DNA of 64,000 nucleotides, taken from contig CP066552.1 of NCBI GenBank assembly GCA_016415585.1, positions 3,038,001 through 3,102,000 on the forward strand. The letters run 5' to 3'. The DNA is from Pectobacterium carotovorum (GTDB lineage: Bacteria; Pseudomonadota; Gammaproteobacteria; Enterobacterales; Enterobacteriaceae). This document shows positions 16,891-26,347 of this stretch, one piece after another (within the stretch, counting starts at the first letter, position 1; every line of letters begins with the position of its first letter). The notes under the pieces are model-generated. The model had not been told where the DNA came from. It saw nothing but the letters and a program-made list of their open reading frames with translations, and ran no database searches. The translations under genes were made by a program, and so were the position numbers.

Positions 16891-17142
16891 CTATTTCCGT
16901 TTTTTCCTCTGCCTGTCTTTAAAAACACCGTTCTCATAGTATCGGCTGGGCCAGATTTGCTCAGGAGGTACACCGATAATCTGTGCGATGAGCCACTCAC
17001 CCTTGGGCCATGGGCGTGACAGTGCATTAGCGAGTGTTGTTGAACTCAATCCTGCTTTGCGCGACATTTCTGAGATGTTTGTATTCTTTTTGTGCACTGC
17101 CGCAATGATATCCGCTTTATGCCAATCTTTTTTCGTTTCCAT
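16891..17142 (-). CDS. Ner/Nlp-type DNA-binding protein
   Basis: An 83-residue protein of the winged-helix family that includes phage Mu Ner and enterobacterial Nlp/SfsB. It reads METKKDWHKADIIAAVHKKN, then ISEMSRKAGLSSTTLANALS as the helix-turn-helix and RPWPKGEWLIAQIIGVPPEQ followed by IWPSRY, the hallmark end of the domain. Length is normal. Ner represses phage transcription; the cellular versions are regulators with few known targets. It is probably prophage-derived. Confidence 0.85.
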   Translation of the reverse strand: METKKDWHKADIIAAVHKKNTNISEMSRKAGLSSTTLANALSRPWPKGEWLIAQIIGVPPEQIWPSRYYENGVFKDRQRKKRK

Positions 17143-17339
17143 ATAGAAATCACTCCATTACATTAATTAATAGGCTAATTAAATCACATTAAAATAATAA
17201 CGTAATTCCGGTGAAATGTTTTTGAAAGATGATAATAACGAGTTTAAAATCATAGAAAAATATTGTTACTACTCTATATAATAACAATATTTTTAATATA
17301 AAATATTAATCAATCATGACCATAATTATTCAATTAAGG

Positions 17340-17986
17340 ACGACCTATAGGAATAATTGCGACGCTGGATAATTTACGCGAGCCTTGGGGGATAAAAAAT
17401 CTCGACTCCCAGCATATCTACATGAATGCAGCGGCCTATGCGTATACCAACACCCCAACGCATTTCAGTGTGGAAGGTAAACATGACGCAGAGTTTCCCG
17501 TTGGGTGGTCTGAGTTTGCAGGCGAGATGGTTGAGCACGATCGTCGTACCGAGCAAAGCCAAGAGCGCGTTACCGTCATTGAAACCTATAACTGGTTTGA
17601 CAGCAGTGAGTTAGCGCCTTATTTGTGTGAAAAAATCCCTCTTTTTTCTGATAAAAAAACGCTGATAGGGACGCTCTGGACATCCCGTCCCCTACGCAGC
17701 ATTTCCCCAGTCTACCTATCTGCCAAACAACGTCCCCCTGTCGTGGAATGGACAAGCCGTTATGAAGGACCTTTTACGAAAACGGAAATGGAAACCCTAT
17801 TCTTACTCTTATGTGATTTCAGCAAAAATGAACCTGTCAAAACGAACTATTGATAATCGGATCCAGAGAATGTATCAAAAAATCGGGGTGCATAATCTCA
17901 GACAGTTTGAAGAGTATTGCTATCAAAATGAATTACAGGGATATATTCCGCAAAATTTTCTCAGCAAAGGTTCATTATTTTTATAA
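17340..17986 (+). pseudogene. PAS/LuxR-type regulator, start lost and frameshifted
   Basis: A two-domain regulator. The PAS-like part reads IIATLDNLREPWGIKNLDSQ and continues in one frame to FTKTEMETLFLLLCDF near 17820. The LuxR helix-turn-helix (MNLSKRTIDNRIQRMYQKIG, then VHNLRQFEEYCY) lies in another frame that ends at 17986. There is also a TAA eight codons before IIATLDN and no start codon between. At least one frameshift and loss of the start make it non-functional. It lies just upstream of the codB-like permease it may once have controlled. Confidence 0.75.
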
Positions 17987-18011
17987 TCAGCAACAGCAGG
18001 AACGAAACAAT

Positions 18012-19052
18012 ATGGAAAGTATTAATGACTACCCAGTCAGTCGGGTACCAGTGACGGCAAGATTGCCATTCCTGAATGTTGCGCTGGTTTATCTGGGTAT
18101 GTTGACCGCACTGGATCAGTTCATGCTCGGTGCGGTATTGGGTAACTCAATGACATTGACCGATGCATTTCTCTCTATTCTCATCGGCAGCACAATTTTT
18201 GGTATTGTGACCGTAGGTTTAGGTTATGCCGGAATGAAAGAAGGTCTGTCTGGTAGTCTGCTGGCAAGGTGGTGCGGGTTTGGACGTGTCGGTTCTGTCA
18301 TGATCGGTGTGGTGATCGCCATCAGTCTGTTGGGCTGGTTTGGGTTACAAAATGCCGTTTTCGCCAAAGCACTCAATTTTGCAATGGGTGATAAACTGGG
18401 TTTTGGCTGGTCGGCTGCGCTCTCAGGGGCAGCACTGACGATCCTCGTTGCCTTTGGCTTTAGGGCGTTGAAGTTTACTGCCAAAATAGCCGTGCCGCTG
18501 TTTATTCTGACCATTGGATACATCTCAGTCATGACGCTGACCGGGCATAACATTGCCGGGTTGCTCAATTCATTACCAGCCAGTGAATCCATTTCAGTCA
18601 GTGCAGGGGCGACCATGGTTGTGGGGGGCTGCATTGTTGCCAGTATCATCACACCGGACTTAACACGGTATGTGCGTAGTGGACGCAATGTATTTTAGAT
18701 AACGATGCTGACGATTGTTGTTGGTGAATTCCTTGTCAATGGTCTGGCTATTCTGATCGCCCGTGCACTCAACACTGCCGATATCGTGAATATCATGTCA
18801 CAGGCCGCAGGCGGTATCGGGCTAATCGCCGTTGTCTTCTCTACTCTGCGCATTAATGACATCAATCTGTACTCTTCCTCATTGGGTATCGCCAATGCGG
18901 TTGAAGGCAGTACAGGAAGAAAACTCAGCTACATGTCAATAACGCTGGTGGTTGGCTTTATCGGCACGTTTCTTTCCGTCATCGGTATTCTGGACCGATT
19001 TGTTGATTTTCTGACGCTGCTTGGTGTGCTGAGGGGAGATGAAAGTCATTGA
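18012..19052 (+). pseudogene. CodB-like NCS1 permease, nonsense codon and truncated
   Basis: A nucleobase-type permease of the NCS1 family starting MESINDYPVSRVPVTARLPF. Transmembrane segments run to IITPDLTRYVRSGRNVF, where a TAG at 18696-18698 (probably from a tryptophan codon) interrupts it; the frame then continues with GEFLVNGLAILIARALNTAD up to LTLLGVL. From about 19035 the sequence switches to an unrelated gene, so the last helices are missing. The family transports cytosine or related bases with sodium or protons. Confidence 0.75.
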
Positions 19053-19221
19053 GGGTGCAGGAAATGCATTAGTCATCATGGAAACTGTACTTGATATACC
19101 TGCCGCTGATGGAACCATATCTCAAATAACGCGCCGCGCTACCTATGTTTTCCGACAAGAATCTGATGGTAAATGGCTATGTACCATTGACAACTCTTAC
19201 GGGACAGAACTTTTAGATTGA
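19039..19221 (+). pseudogene. SnoaL/DUF4440-like protein, C-terminal remnant
   Basis: A 60-codon frame ending TYVFRQESDGKWLCTIDNSY and GTELLD, the typical last strand and tail of NTF2-fold proteins of the SgcJ/EcaC type. The first half of the domain is missing; the frame begins where the codB-like gene breaks off. A GAGGGG motif lies directly before the ATG but too close to act well. I read it as a deletion joint rather than a small gene. Confidence 0.6.
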
Positions 19222-19239
19222 CTGACATAATCTGTATAA

Positions 19240-19361
19240 AGGCTGAGCACGCAGACAGCGGCGACCACACCGATACGCTCGGTAAATTCCAGGGCTTCCT
19301 ATCTAAATTCAGGCGTGTGATGTTTGCGCGGCTTCTTGCTAGCTGATGCTGGTTTTTCCAT
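19240..19361 (-). mobile_element. IS3-family OrfA N-terminal fragment
   Basis: From ATG 19361, behind GGAGATTC, the minus strand reads MEKPASASKKPRKHHTPEFR, then TAG, then EALEFTERIGVVAAV. This is the N-terminus of an IS3-family OrfA, with the TAG standing where Gln or Arg is expected. The rest of the element is absent. Confidence 0.65.
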
Positions 19362-19520
19362 GCGAATCTCCTCCGTTAATGAATTTAAGCACTCCATCTC
19401 GTATCCACCATTACCAGATAAGCTCAGATGACGGAAAGTATCTTTTATCCTGCCAATAATTTATCCTCTCCCGCCTTTCGTCATCGACCGATAAATAAGA
19501 AAAAATCAGAGCCTGCACTT

Positions 19521-21020
19521 ATGATCTCATCACCCGACGCAACGCCGACGCCAGTGCCATCTGCGACGTCAGCGCTTGCTGTATTACGCTCGCCCTCGCT
19601 GCTGATGCGCGAAGTTTTGGCGGGCACCATCACCGCACTGGCGCTTATCCCAGAAGTGATTTCCTTTTCCATCATCGCGGGGGTTGATCCCAAAGTCAGC
19701 CTGTTCGCCTCCATCGTGTTGTGTTTTACCATGTCTTTTCTCGGCGGCAGACCGGCGATGGTAACCGCCGCAGCGGGCGCTGTGGCGCTGGTGATCGGCC
19801 CGATGGTACACGTACACGGCGTAGCCTATATTCTGCCTGCGGTAATCATGGCGGGGATCATCCAGATTCTGTTTGGGCTAGCAGGGTTAGCGAGGATGAT
19901 GCGCTATATCCCCCGCTCGGTGATGATCGGTTTCGTGAACGCGCTGGGCATCCTGATTTTTGCCGCGCAGGTGCCACATGTTTATGGGCAATCCTCGCTC
20001 GTCTGGCTGCTGTTTGCGCTAACGGTGGCGATCGTTTTGCTGCTGCCCTATGTGGTGAAAAGCATTCCCGCACCGCTGGTTGCCATTGTGACGGTGACCG
20101 CGATTGCCATGTTTACCGGCATCACGGTGCCTAACGTCGGCGATGCAGGCCCTATGCAACCCGGATTGCCGAGTTTCACCCAGTGGCTGGTGCCGTTCAA
20201 TTTTGAAACGCTGCACATCATCTGGCCAACCGCGCTGAGTATCGCCTTTGTTGGGCTGATGGAATCGCTGTTAACCGCCAAACTGGTTGACGACATCACG
20301 GATACCCCGTCCAGCAAGCGCCGCGAATGCTGGGGACTCGGCGTTTCCAATATTTTCGCCGGGTTCTATGGTGGGATTGCCGGATGCGCAATGATCGGGC
20401 AGACCGTGGTCAACGTGGAGTTGGGCAAAGCGCGAACACGCATTTCCACCCTCGCTGCCGCGCTGGTGCTGTTGCTGCTGGTGACCGGGCTGAGCGAAAT
20501 CATGGCGAAGATTCCGATGGTGGTGCTGGCGGGCATTATGATGATCGTCGCACTAAAAACCATGAACTGGCATAGCCTGCACCCAACCACGCTGAAGCGT
20601 ATGCCGCTATCGGAAACGCTGGTGGTCATCGTGACGGTTGTCGCGACCGTCTCTACGGGAAACCTCGCTATCGGCGTGGCGGGCGGCGTGATCTTTGCCA
20701 TCCTGCTGTTTGCGCGCCGCGTGGCGCACGTCATTCACGCGGAGCGTCAGGTGAGCGAAGACGGACAGTCGGTGCACTACACGGTACGCGGGCCGCTCTT
20801 CTTCGGCAGCAGCAACGATCTCTTCGAGCACTTTCTTTATGCACAAGACCCGCAAGACGTCACCATCGATCTGACGCACGCCCAAATCTGGGATGCCTCC
20901 AGCGTGGCAGCGCTTGACGCGATCGAAACCCGCTATCACCGCTACGATGCGAAGGTCACTATCATCGGGCTAGATACCAACAGCACCAAAATCCACCAGC
21001 GCCTGTCAGGACATCTCTAA
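19521..21020 (+). CDS. SulP-family anion transporter with STAS domain
   Basis: A 499-residue inner-membrane transporter. The membrane domain starts with LREVLAG-like MREVLAGTITALALIPEVIS and holds about 11-13 helices, with GGRPAMVTAAAGAVALVIGP at about 70-90. The last 90 residues are a STAS domain (VTIDLTHAQIWDASSVAALD). SulP proteins move sulphate, bicarbonate or dicarboxylates. I favour the ATG at 19521 (MISSPDATPTP); an in-frame ATG at 19428 would add 31 unconserved residues. It is followed by a hairpin terminator. Confidence 0.88.
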   Translation: MISSPDATPTPVPSATSALAVLRSPSLLMREVLAGTITALALIPEVISFSIIAGVDPKVSLFASIVLCFTMSFLGGRPAMVTAAAGAVALVIGPMVHVHGVAYILPAVIMAGIIQILFGLAGLARMMRYIPRSVMIGFVNALGILIFAAQVPHVYGQSSLVWLLFALTVAIVLLLPYVVKSIPAPLVAIVTVTAIAMFTGITVPNVGDAGPMQPGLPSFTQWLVPFNFETLHIIWPTALSIAFVGLMESLLTAKLVDDITDTPSSKRRECWGLGVSNIFAGFYGGIAGCAMIGQTVVNVELGKARTRISTLAAALVLLLLVTGLSEIMAKIPMVVLAGIMMIVALKTMNWHSLHPTTLKRMPLSETLVVIVTVVATVSTGNLAIGVAGGVIFAILLFARRVAHVIHAERQVSEDGQSVHYTVRGPLFFGSSNDLFEHFLYAQDPQDVTIDLTHAQIWDASSVAALDAIETRYHRYDAKVTIIGLDTNSTKIHQRLSGHL

Positions 21021-21035
21021 CCTAACCGCTCGAAC

Positions 21036-21072
21036 CCGCCTTGTCCCATGCGTTTATGCGGGGTCAAGGCGG
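21036..21072 (+). terminator. Hairpin after the SulP gene
   Basis: CCGCCTTG and CAAGGCGG form an 8-bp outer stem with further CCC/GGG pairing inside. It begins 15 bases after the stop codon. There is no long T-run. Confidence 0.5.
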
Positions 21073-21190
21073 CAGCTGATGACCAAAAATAACCGGCGTA
21101 TATATCTTCTGTAGATATGAATACCAGGAATCAAACTAAAGCGTGACGGGTAGATGCTTTATCTTATCTCCTCATTGAAAGGAGGAAAGC

Positions 21191-21265
21191 ATGACCACAA
21201 CGCTGATTTTGCAAGAAAACGACCTTGTAACAGATAGCGCGCCAGAGAGTCGCGATGTCTGCTGA
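21191..21265 (+). CDS. Possible 24-residue upstream peptide coupled to the hydrolase
   Basis: ATG 21191 lies 5 bases after a near-perfect AAAGGAGGAAAG Shine-Dalgarno, the strongest in this part of the window. The frame reads MTTTLILQENDLVTDSAPES then RDVC and stops at 21263-21265, overlapping the hydrolase start (21255) by 11 bases. The hydrolase has no such site of its own, so translation of the short frame may deliver ribosomes to it. It could also be the scar of a deleted gene. Confidence 0.45.
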   Translation: MTTTLILQENDLVTDSAPESRDVC

Positions 21266-21989
21266 CGCATCGCCCACCACCTTCGTGTTGATACACGGTG
21301 CCTGGCACGGCGGCTGGTGCTGGTCGCGAGTGACCGAGCGGCTTACCGCCGCAGGCTTTGCCTCTTCGGCATTGACGCTCACCGGGCTGGCAGAACGCCG
21401 TGACGAGCTATCGCGCGGTATTAACCTGTCCACCCACATTCACGATATTACCGACACGATCCGCCAACAGGGCTGGCGCGATGTGACGTTGGTCGGCCAC
21501 AGCTACGGCGGCTTTCCCGCTACGGCCGCCGCGTATCAATTGCCTGACACCGTCAGCCACCTGATTCTGCTGGATGCGTTTTTACCCACATCGGGCGAAA
21601 AGCTGCTGGATCACGCGCCCGATCTCATCGCTGCCTACCAGACACAGGCGGCGCGCGACCCCACATGGCACATTCCCCCGCTTCCGTCACTGCTGTTTGG
21701 CGTGAACGAAGCCGATCGCGAGTGGGTCGATTCCCGCCTGACACCGCAGCCAGTAAACACCTATTTTGAACCAATAGCCTTACCACCTGCGCCAGCGACG
21801 CTGAAGAAGACCTACATCCGCTGCACGCGCGCGGCGGGCAACTATCTCACCACCTCAGTACAACGCGCTCAGACCGATCCGACCTGGCGATTTCTGACGA
21901 TCGACAGCGATCACGATGCGATGATCGACGCACCGGATACGCTCACCACACTGCTGACGTCAACGTTGACAACCCGCACGCCTCTGTGA
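21255..21989 (+). CDS. Alpha/beta hydrolase
   Basis: A 244-residue alpha/beta-fold hydrolase of the hydroxynitrile-lyase/esterase-like type. VLIHGAWHGGWCW near the N-terminus is the oxyanion loop, VGHSYGG at about 81-87 is the nucleophile elbow with the catalytic serine, and DSDHDAMID near residue 220 carries the catalytic histidine. Substrate unknown. It overlaps the short upstream frame and is followed within about 40 bases by the enolase-superfamily gene, so the two may share a transcript. Confidence 0.85.
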   Translation: MSADASPTTFVLIHGAWHGGWCWSRVTERLTAAGFASSALTLTGLAERRDELSRGINLSTHIHDITDTIRQQGWRDVTLVGHSYGGFPATAAAYQLPDTVSHLILLDAFLPTSGEKLLDHAPDLIAAYQTQAARDPTWHIPPLPSLLFGVNEADREWVDSRLTPQPVNTYFEPIALPPAPATLKKTYIRCTRAAGNYLTTSVQRAQTDPTWRFLTIDSDHDAMIDAPDTLTTLLTSTLTTRTPL

Positions 21990-22030
21990 TTAGACTCAAT
22001 GCTAAGCAGGCTAACTTAAGGAAAGGATTG

Positions 22031-23212
22031 ATGAAAATTACCGACGTGCGCGTGATTCTCGCGAACCGCTATATGTTTGTTGAGGTCACCACTGACGAGG
22101 GACTGACGGGCATTGGCGAATCCGGTGCCTGGGGCTTTCTCGATGCCTCCAAAGGTGCCGTTGAGGCATTGCGTACGTATCTGATTGGGCAAGACCCGCT
22201 GCGCATCGAACATCACTGGCAGTATATGTATCGCTGCTGGCATTTCCGTGGTGCCGCCATCATGGGTGCCATCAGCGCGATTGATATTGCCCTGTGGGAT
22301 ATCGCGGGCAAGTATTACGACACGCCGGTTTATAACCTGCTAGGCGGCCGCTGCCGCGACAAGGCGCGCGTTTATGCCCACGCGGGAGGACGAACCACGG
22401 AAGAGACCATCGCCAATCTGAAAAAAGCCAAAGCCGATGGTTTTACCGCGATTGGTCATCTCACACCGTTTCTGGATGAGTCGCGTGATACGCCTTATTT
22501 CACCACCCACGCCAAAGAAATCGGTGAAGCCATCGAGCGTATCGGCCTGTATCGGGAAGCGGTCGGGAACGATGTCGACCTGTGTATTGAAGTCCATCGC
22601 CGCCTGAAGCCCGCCGATGCCGTGGTGTTCGCCCGCGGCATTGAGCCGTTTTACCCCTATTTTATTGAAGACCCTATCGGCGCGGATAACTTCGATTCGA
22701 TGGCGGAAGTGGCCGACAAAATCAATATTCCTATCGCCACCGGTGAACGCCTGAATAACCCGCAGGAGTTCGCGATGCTGATTCGCCGCAACGCGGTCGC
22801 CTATGTGCGTCCTGACGTCTGCATGTGCGGCGGGATTACCGGTGCGAAGAAAGTGGCCGCATTGGCAGAAGCCAATGATCTGATGGTGGTGCCGCATAAC
22901 CCGCTTAGCCCGGTGTCTACCGCTGCCTGTTTGCAGATCGCCGTCAGCATCCCAAATTTTGCCCTGCTGGAGTATCCGGGAGATGACCAACCGGCGCTGT
23001 CGGAAAAATTTGGTGCGACGGGCGTCGAGAACGGCGTGCGGAAAAAAGACGTGGTGAAGAACACCTTCAAATGCGTGGATGGCTTTATGGAAATACCGAC
23101 GCAGTCCGGCATCGGTATCGAACTGGCGGACGATCTGGAGAACCGCTTCCCCTATCGCCGTCGCGGCCTGAAAACCCGACTGCACGTTGACGGTTCCGTC
23201 GTCGATCAATAG
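22031..23212 (+). CDS. Enolase-superfamily sugar-acid dehydratase
   Basis: A 393-residue mandelate racemase/muconate lactonising enzyme family protein. The capping domain is residues 1-120 and the barrel follows. Acid ligands of the magnesium site are seen in LCIEVHRR, YFIEDPI and IATGERL, with VVPHNPLSP supplying a barrel-end histidine. The VHRRL-P block recalls mannonate/gluconate dehydratase-like members, though the first ligand is Glu, where those I recall have Asp. The ATG at 22031 follows AAGGAAAGG; a frame open from 21986 adds 15 residues inside the previous stop region. The exact substrate cannot be told. Confidence 0.85.
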   Translation: MKITDVRVILANRYMFVEVTTDEGLTGIGESGAWGFLDASKGAVEALRTYLIGQDPLRIEHHWQYMYRCWHFRGAAIMGAISAIDIALWDIAGKYYDTPVYNLLGGRCRDKARVYAHAGGRTTEETIANLKKAKADGFTAIGHLTPFLDESRDTPYFTTHAKEIGEAIERIGLYREAVGNDVDLCIEVHRRLKPADAVVFARGIEPFYPYFIEDPIGADNFDSMAEVADKINIPIATGERLNNPQEFAMLIRRNAVAYVRPDVCMCGGITGAKKVAALAEANDLMVVPHNPLSPVSTAACLQIAVSIPNFALLEYPGDDQPALSEKFGATGVENGVRKKDVVKNTFKCVDGFMEIPTQSGIGIELADDLENRFPYRRRGLKTRLHVDGSVVDQ

Positions 23213-23220
23213 CGGCATAT

Positions 23221-23261
23221 CGAAAGGTCGTGGCGACCACGCATCGCGCCACGACCTTTCG
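23221..23261. terminator. Bidirectional hairpin terminator
   Basis: CGAAAGGTCGTGGCG (23221-23235) and its exact complement (23247-23261) form a 15-bp stem with an 11-base loop. It sits in the 57-bp gap between convergent stop codons of the enolase-type and RND genes, so it probably ends both transcripts. Confidence 0.75.
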
Positions 23262-23269
23262 CGTTTCAC

Positions 23270-26200
23270 CTACTGCGTAGGATTAACCGCTTTCCGCCCT
23301 TCCCACTGCATCAACAGGCTCAGCGCGGCAGGCAGTGCCAGCAGCGTCAGCAGCGTCGCCACCATCAATCCGCCGATAATTGCGTACGCCATCGGCCCCC
23401 AAAACACCTGATGCGCAATCGGGATCATGCCGAGGATCGCCGCCAGCGCGGTTAATACTATCGGGCGTGAACGATGGTGGGCGGCATTCACAATCGCCTC
23501 TGTCGCAGGCTGTCCGTTTTTCACATTCAGATCGACCTCGCCAATCAGAATAACGGCATTACGAATAATCATTCCCGCCAGTGCAATCGCCCCCAGCAGC
23601 GCCACAAACCCCATCGGCGTGCCGGTCGGCAGCATGGCGGCGACAATACCGATCAGGCCGAACGGCGCAGTCAGGAAGGCCAGTACCATGCGGGAAATAC
23701 GCTGGAGCTGAATCATCAATAGCACCAGCATGACCAACAGCGTTACTGGCAACACCGCATATACTGAGCCATTACCTTTATCAGACTCCGCCGCCACGCC
23801 GCCTTCCGTGATGTGATACCCCGCAGGCAACGCGGCGCGATAGCGTTCAATTTCAGGTGCCAGTTTTTCAGACAGAGCAGGTGCCCGCACGCCCGGTGCG
23901 ACATCCATTTGCACCGTAATGAACGGTTCACGCTGACGTCGCCAGATAATGGGATCGTCGACGCCGTACGCCACGGTAGCAATCTGCCCTAGCGGTACGG
24001 AACGCCCATCTGCAATCGGGATTTGCAAATTCGCGATCGTCGCAACGTCCCGACGCTCCTGCGGCGTACCGCGAACGACCACATCCACCAGCCGATTGTC
24101 ATCACGTACCGAGGTCAGCGTTGAACCGGAGAATATCGCCGCCAGCATGCTAGCCACATCCTGTGAGCTGATACCGACCGCGCGGGCTTCAGTCTGATTC
24201 AGCACCACGTTCACCGAACGTTCCGGCTCTCCCGCCGTCAGGTTGACCTCGCGCACATCGGCCTGATTGCCCACCAGACTGGCAAGCCCTTGGGCAATAT
24301 CTCGGACGCGATGAATATCCGGCCCCGCAACCCGATATTTAAGCGGCCAGCCGACCGGCGGCCCCAATTCCAATGCGGACACGCGCGCCACAATGTTGCT
24401 GAAATCGCGCTCAAGTACCTGATTCAGTTTTGCCGCCAGCGCATCCCGCGCCTCCAGATTTTTTGCCACCACCACTAGTTGCGCGATATTTTCGTGACTC
24501 AGCAACACATCCATCGGGAGATAAAAGCGCACCGCCCCCGACCCAACATAGGTAGAGAAATGGTCAACGTCTGGGTCATCTTTCAGAATGGCTTCCAGCC
24601 GTTTTGCCTGCGCTTCCGTCGCCGTCTGTGAGGCATTCGCGGGCAGCGTCAGGCTGACCAGCAGTTCCGGCCTATCCGACGCGGGAAAAAACTCGCCCTC
24701 CAGTCGGGTGGCACCAAACAGGGCAACAACCAGCAAGAGCACCGCGATGAGTAACGTCATTCCCCGCTTTGCCAACGCCCGTTGCAGCCACTGGCGATAA
24801 AAACGGCCCACTCGTCCCGGTTCGTTATGCTGGTGACGAAACGTTTTTGGCAACAGCCAGACGCCGAGCAACGGGGAAAAGAGAATCGCCACGATCCAAG
24901 AACTGAGCAAGGCGATCAGCACCACGACAAAGAGTGAAAAGCAGTATTCGCCCGCGCTTGATGAGGCAAACCCGACGGGAATAAACCCGGCAATCATCAC
25001 CAGCGTCCCTGTCAGCATGGGGAAGGCTGTGCTTTCATACGCCCAGGCAGCCGCCCGTTTGCGATCCCAGCCCTCTTCCAGCCGCGACACCATCGCTTCC
25101 ACCGTAATCATGGCGTCATCCACCAGCAGCCCCAGCGAAATAATCAGCGCCCCGAGTGAGATACGCTGTAAACCAATACCGGTTATCTCCATACCAATAA
25201 AGGTCATCGCCAGCACAATCGGGATGGACGCGGCAACGACCAATCCGGCGCGGCTGCCAAGAGAGACGAACGAGACCGCCAACACGATGGCAACGGCTTC
25301 CAGCAGCACTTTGATAAAGCCGCCGACCGCCCCTTTCACCACTTCCGATTGATCGGCCACGCGCGTCATGTCAATCCCATGCGGCAACTGCGTCGCAATC
25401 ACGTTCATTTTATCGCGAATGGCCTGACCGAAATTGAGCATGTTGCCGGTGGGTGCCATAGAGATTGCCAGCCCAATCGCTTTCTCACCATTCACCCGAA
25501 ACGTCGGCGACGGCGGCTCCGCCGTTTCACGGCTAATGGTGGCGATATCGGTCAGCGGAACAAATTTCCCACCGATGCGTAACGTAATCTGGCGCAGGCT
25601 CTGCTCGGAGGTAAACGCCCCGCTGACGCGCACGGCGACCTTCTCATCATCGGTGCGAATAATGCCGGCGGGCGTGACCGCATTCTGCGCCTTGAGTGAA
25701 TCAATCACCTGTTGCGGATCTAACCCCAGCCCAGCCAGCCGTCGGGAGGAGAACGTCACCACAATCTGCTCTTCCTCCACGCCGAGCATGTCGACCTTAC
25801 CAACATCCGGCACGCTCAGTAACGCAGAGCGAATATCGTCAACCTTGTCGCGCAGTTCCCGTGGTGAAAAACCGTCGGCGGTGAAGCCGTAGATGGTGCC
25901 AAACGTATCATCAAACTCGTCATTCACGGCCGGTGGGCTGACACCATCAGGCAACGAACTGGCGATATCGGTCATTTTCTTACGCACCGTATACCAGATA
26001 TTCGGCACGGCGGAAGGCGGCGTATCATCACGCAGGTTAACGAAAACCACCGATTCCCCGGCGCGGGTATAGCTCTCGACATAATCGAGATACGGCGTTT
26101 CCTGTAATTTTTTCTCCAGCTTATCGGTGACGAAATTCACGGTATCGTTCACCGTGGCTCCCGGCCAGGCCGCAGACACCACGGCAGATTTGATGGTAAA

Positions 26201-26347
26201 TGCCGGATCTTCGTTACGGGGCAAGCGTTGATAGCTCATCACGCCTGCCGCCATAATCACCAGCATCATAAACGCGACAAACTGCTGGTGCGCCAGCGCC
26301 CAGGCGGACAGATTAAAGCGTGCGGCCGATTGCGGTTCTTGTGCCAT
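23270..26347 (-). CDS. RND efflux pump inner-membrane permease
   Basis: A 1025-residue proton-driven resistance-nodulation-division permease. It has the N-terminal helix followed by the large periplasmic loop with RLPRNEDPAFTIKSAVVSA, then helices 2-6 containing GLLVDDAMITVEAMVSRLEE with the proton-relay aspartates, a second periplasmic loop, and the last helices (GMIPIAHQVFWGPMAYAII). Length is typical. The sequence belongs to the HAE1-like branch of short-chain RND pumps rather than AcrB itself. Its start overlaps the stop of the adaptor gene (TAATG). It forms a unit with the adaptor and the MipA-type gene. Confidence 0.9.
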   Translation of the reverse strand: MAQEPQSAARFNLSAWALAHQQFVAFMMLVIMAAGVMSYQRLPRNEDPAFTIKSAVVSAAWPGATVNDTVNFVTDKLEKKLQETPYLDYVESYTRAGESVVFVNLRDDTPPSAVPNIWYTVRKKMTDIASSLPDGVSPPAVNDEFDDTFGTIYGFTADGFSPRELRDKVDDIRSALLSVPDVGKVDMLGVEEEQIVVTFSSRRLAGLGLDPQQVIDSLKAQNAVTPAGIIRTDDEKVAVRVSGAFTSEQSLRQITLRIGGKFVPLTDIATISRETAEPPSPTFRVNGEKAIGLAISMAPTGNMLNFGQAIRDKMNVIATQLPHGIDMTRVADQSEVVKGAVGGFIKVLLEAVAIVLAVSFVSLGSRAGLVVAASIPIVLAMTFIGMEITGIGLQRISLGALIISLGLLVDDAMITVEAMVSRLEEGWDRKRAAAWAYESTAFPMLTGTLVMIAGFIPVGFASSSAGEYCFSLFVVVLIALLSSWIVAILFSPLLGVWLLPKTFRHQHNEPGRVGRFYRQWLQRALAKRGMTLLIAVLLLVVALFGATRLEGEFFPASDRPELLVSLTLPANASQTATEAQAKRLEAILKDDPDVDHFSTYVGSGAVRFYLPMDVLLSHENIAQLVVVAKNLEARDALAAKLNQVLERDFSNIVARVSALELGPPVGWPLKYRVAGPDIHRVRDIAQGLASLVGNQADVREVNLTAGEPERSVNVVLNQTEARAVGISSQDVASMLAAIFSGSTLTSVRDDNRLVDVVVRGTPQERRDVATIANLQIPIADGRSVPLGQIATVAYGVDDPIIWRRQREPFITVQMDVAPGVRAPALSEKLAPEIERYRAALPAGYHITEGGVAAESDKGNGSVYAVLPVTLLVMLVLLMIQLQRISRMVLAFLTAPFGLIGIVAAMLPTGTPMGFVALLGAIALAGMIIRNAVILIGEVDLNVKNGQPATEAIVNAAHHRSRPIVLTALAAILGMIPIAHQVFWGPMAYAIIGGLMVATLLTLLALPAALSLLMQWEGRKAVNPTQ

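Noticed and set aside
22340-23269. 309-codon frame opposite the enolase-superfamily gene
   Set aside because: A long antisense frame fully covered by a gene with clear catalytic motifs. It arises from GC-rich codon usage.
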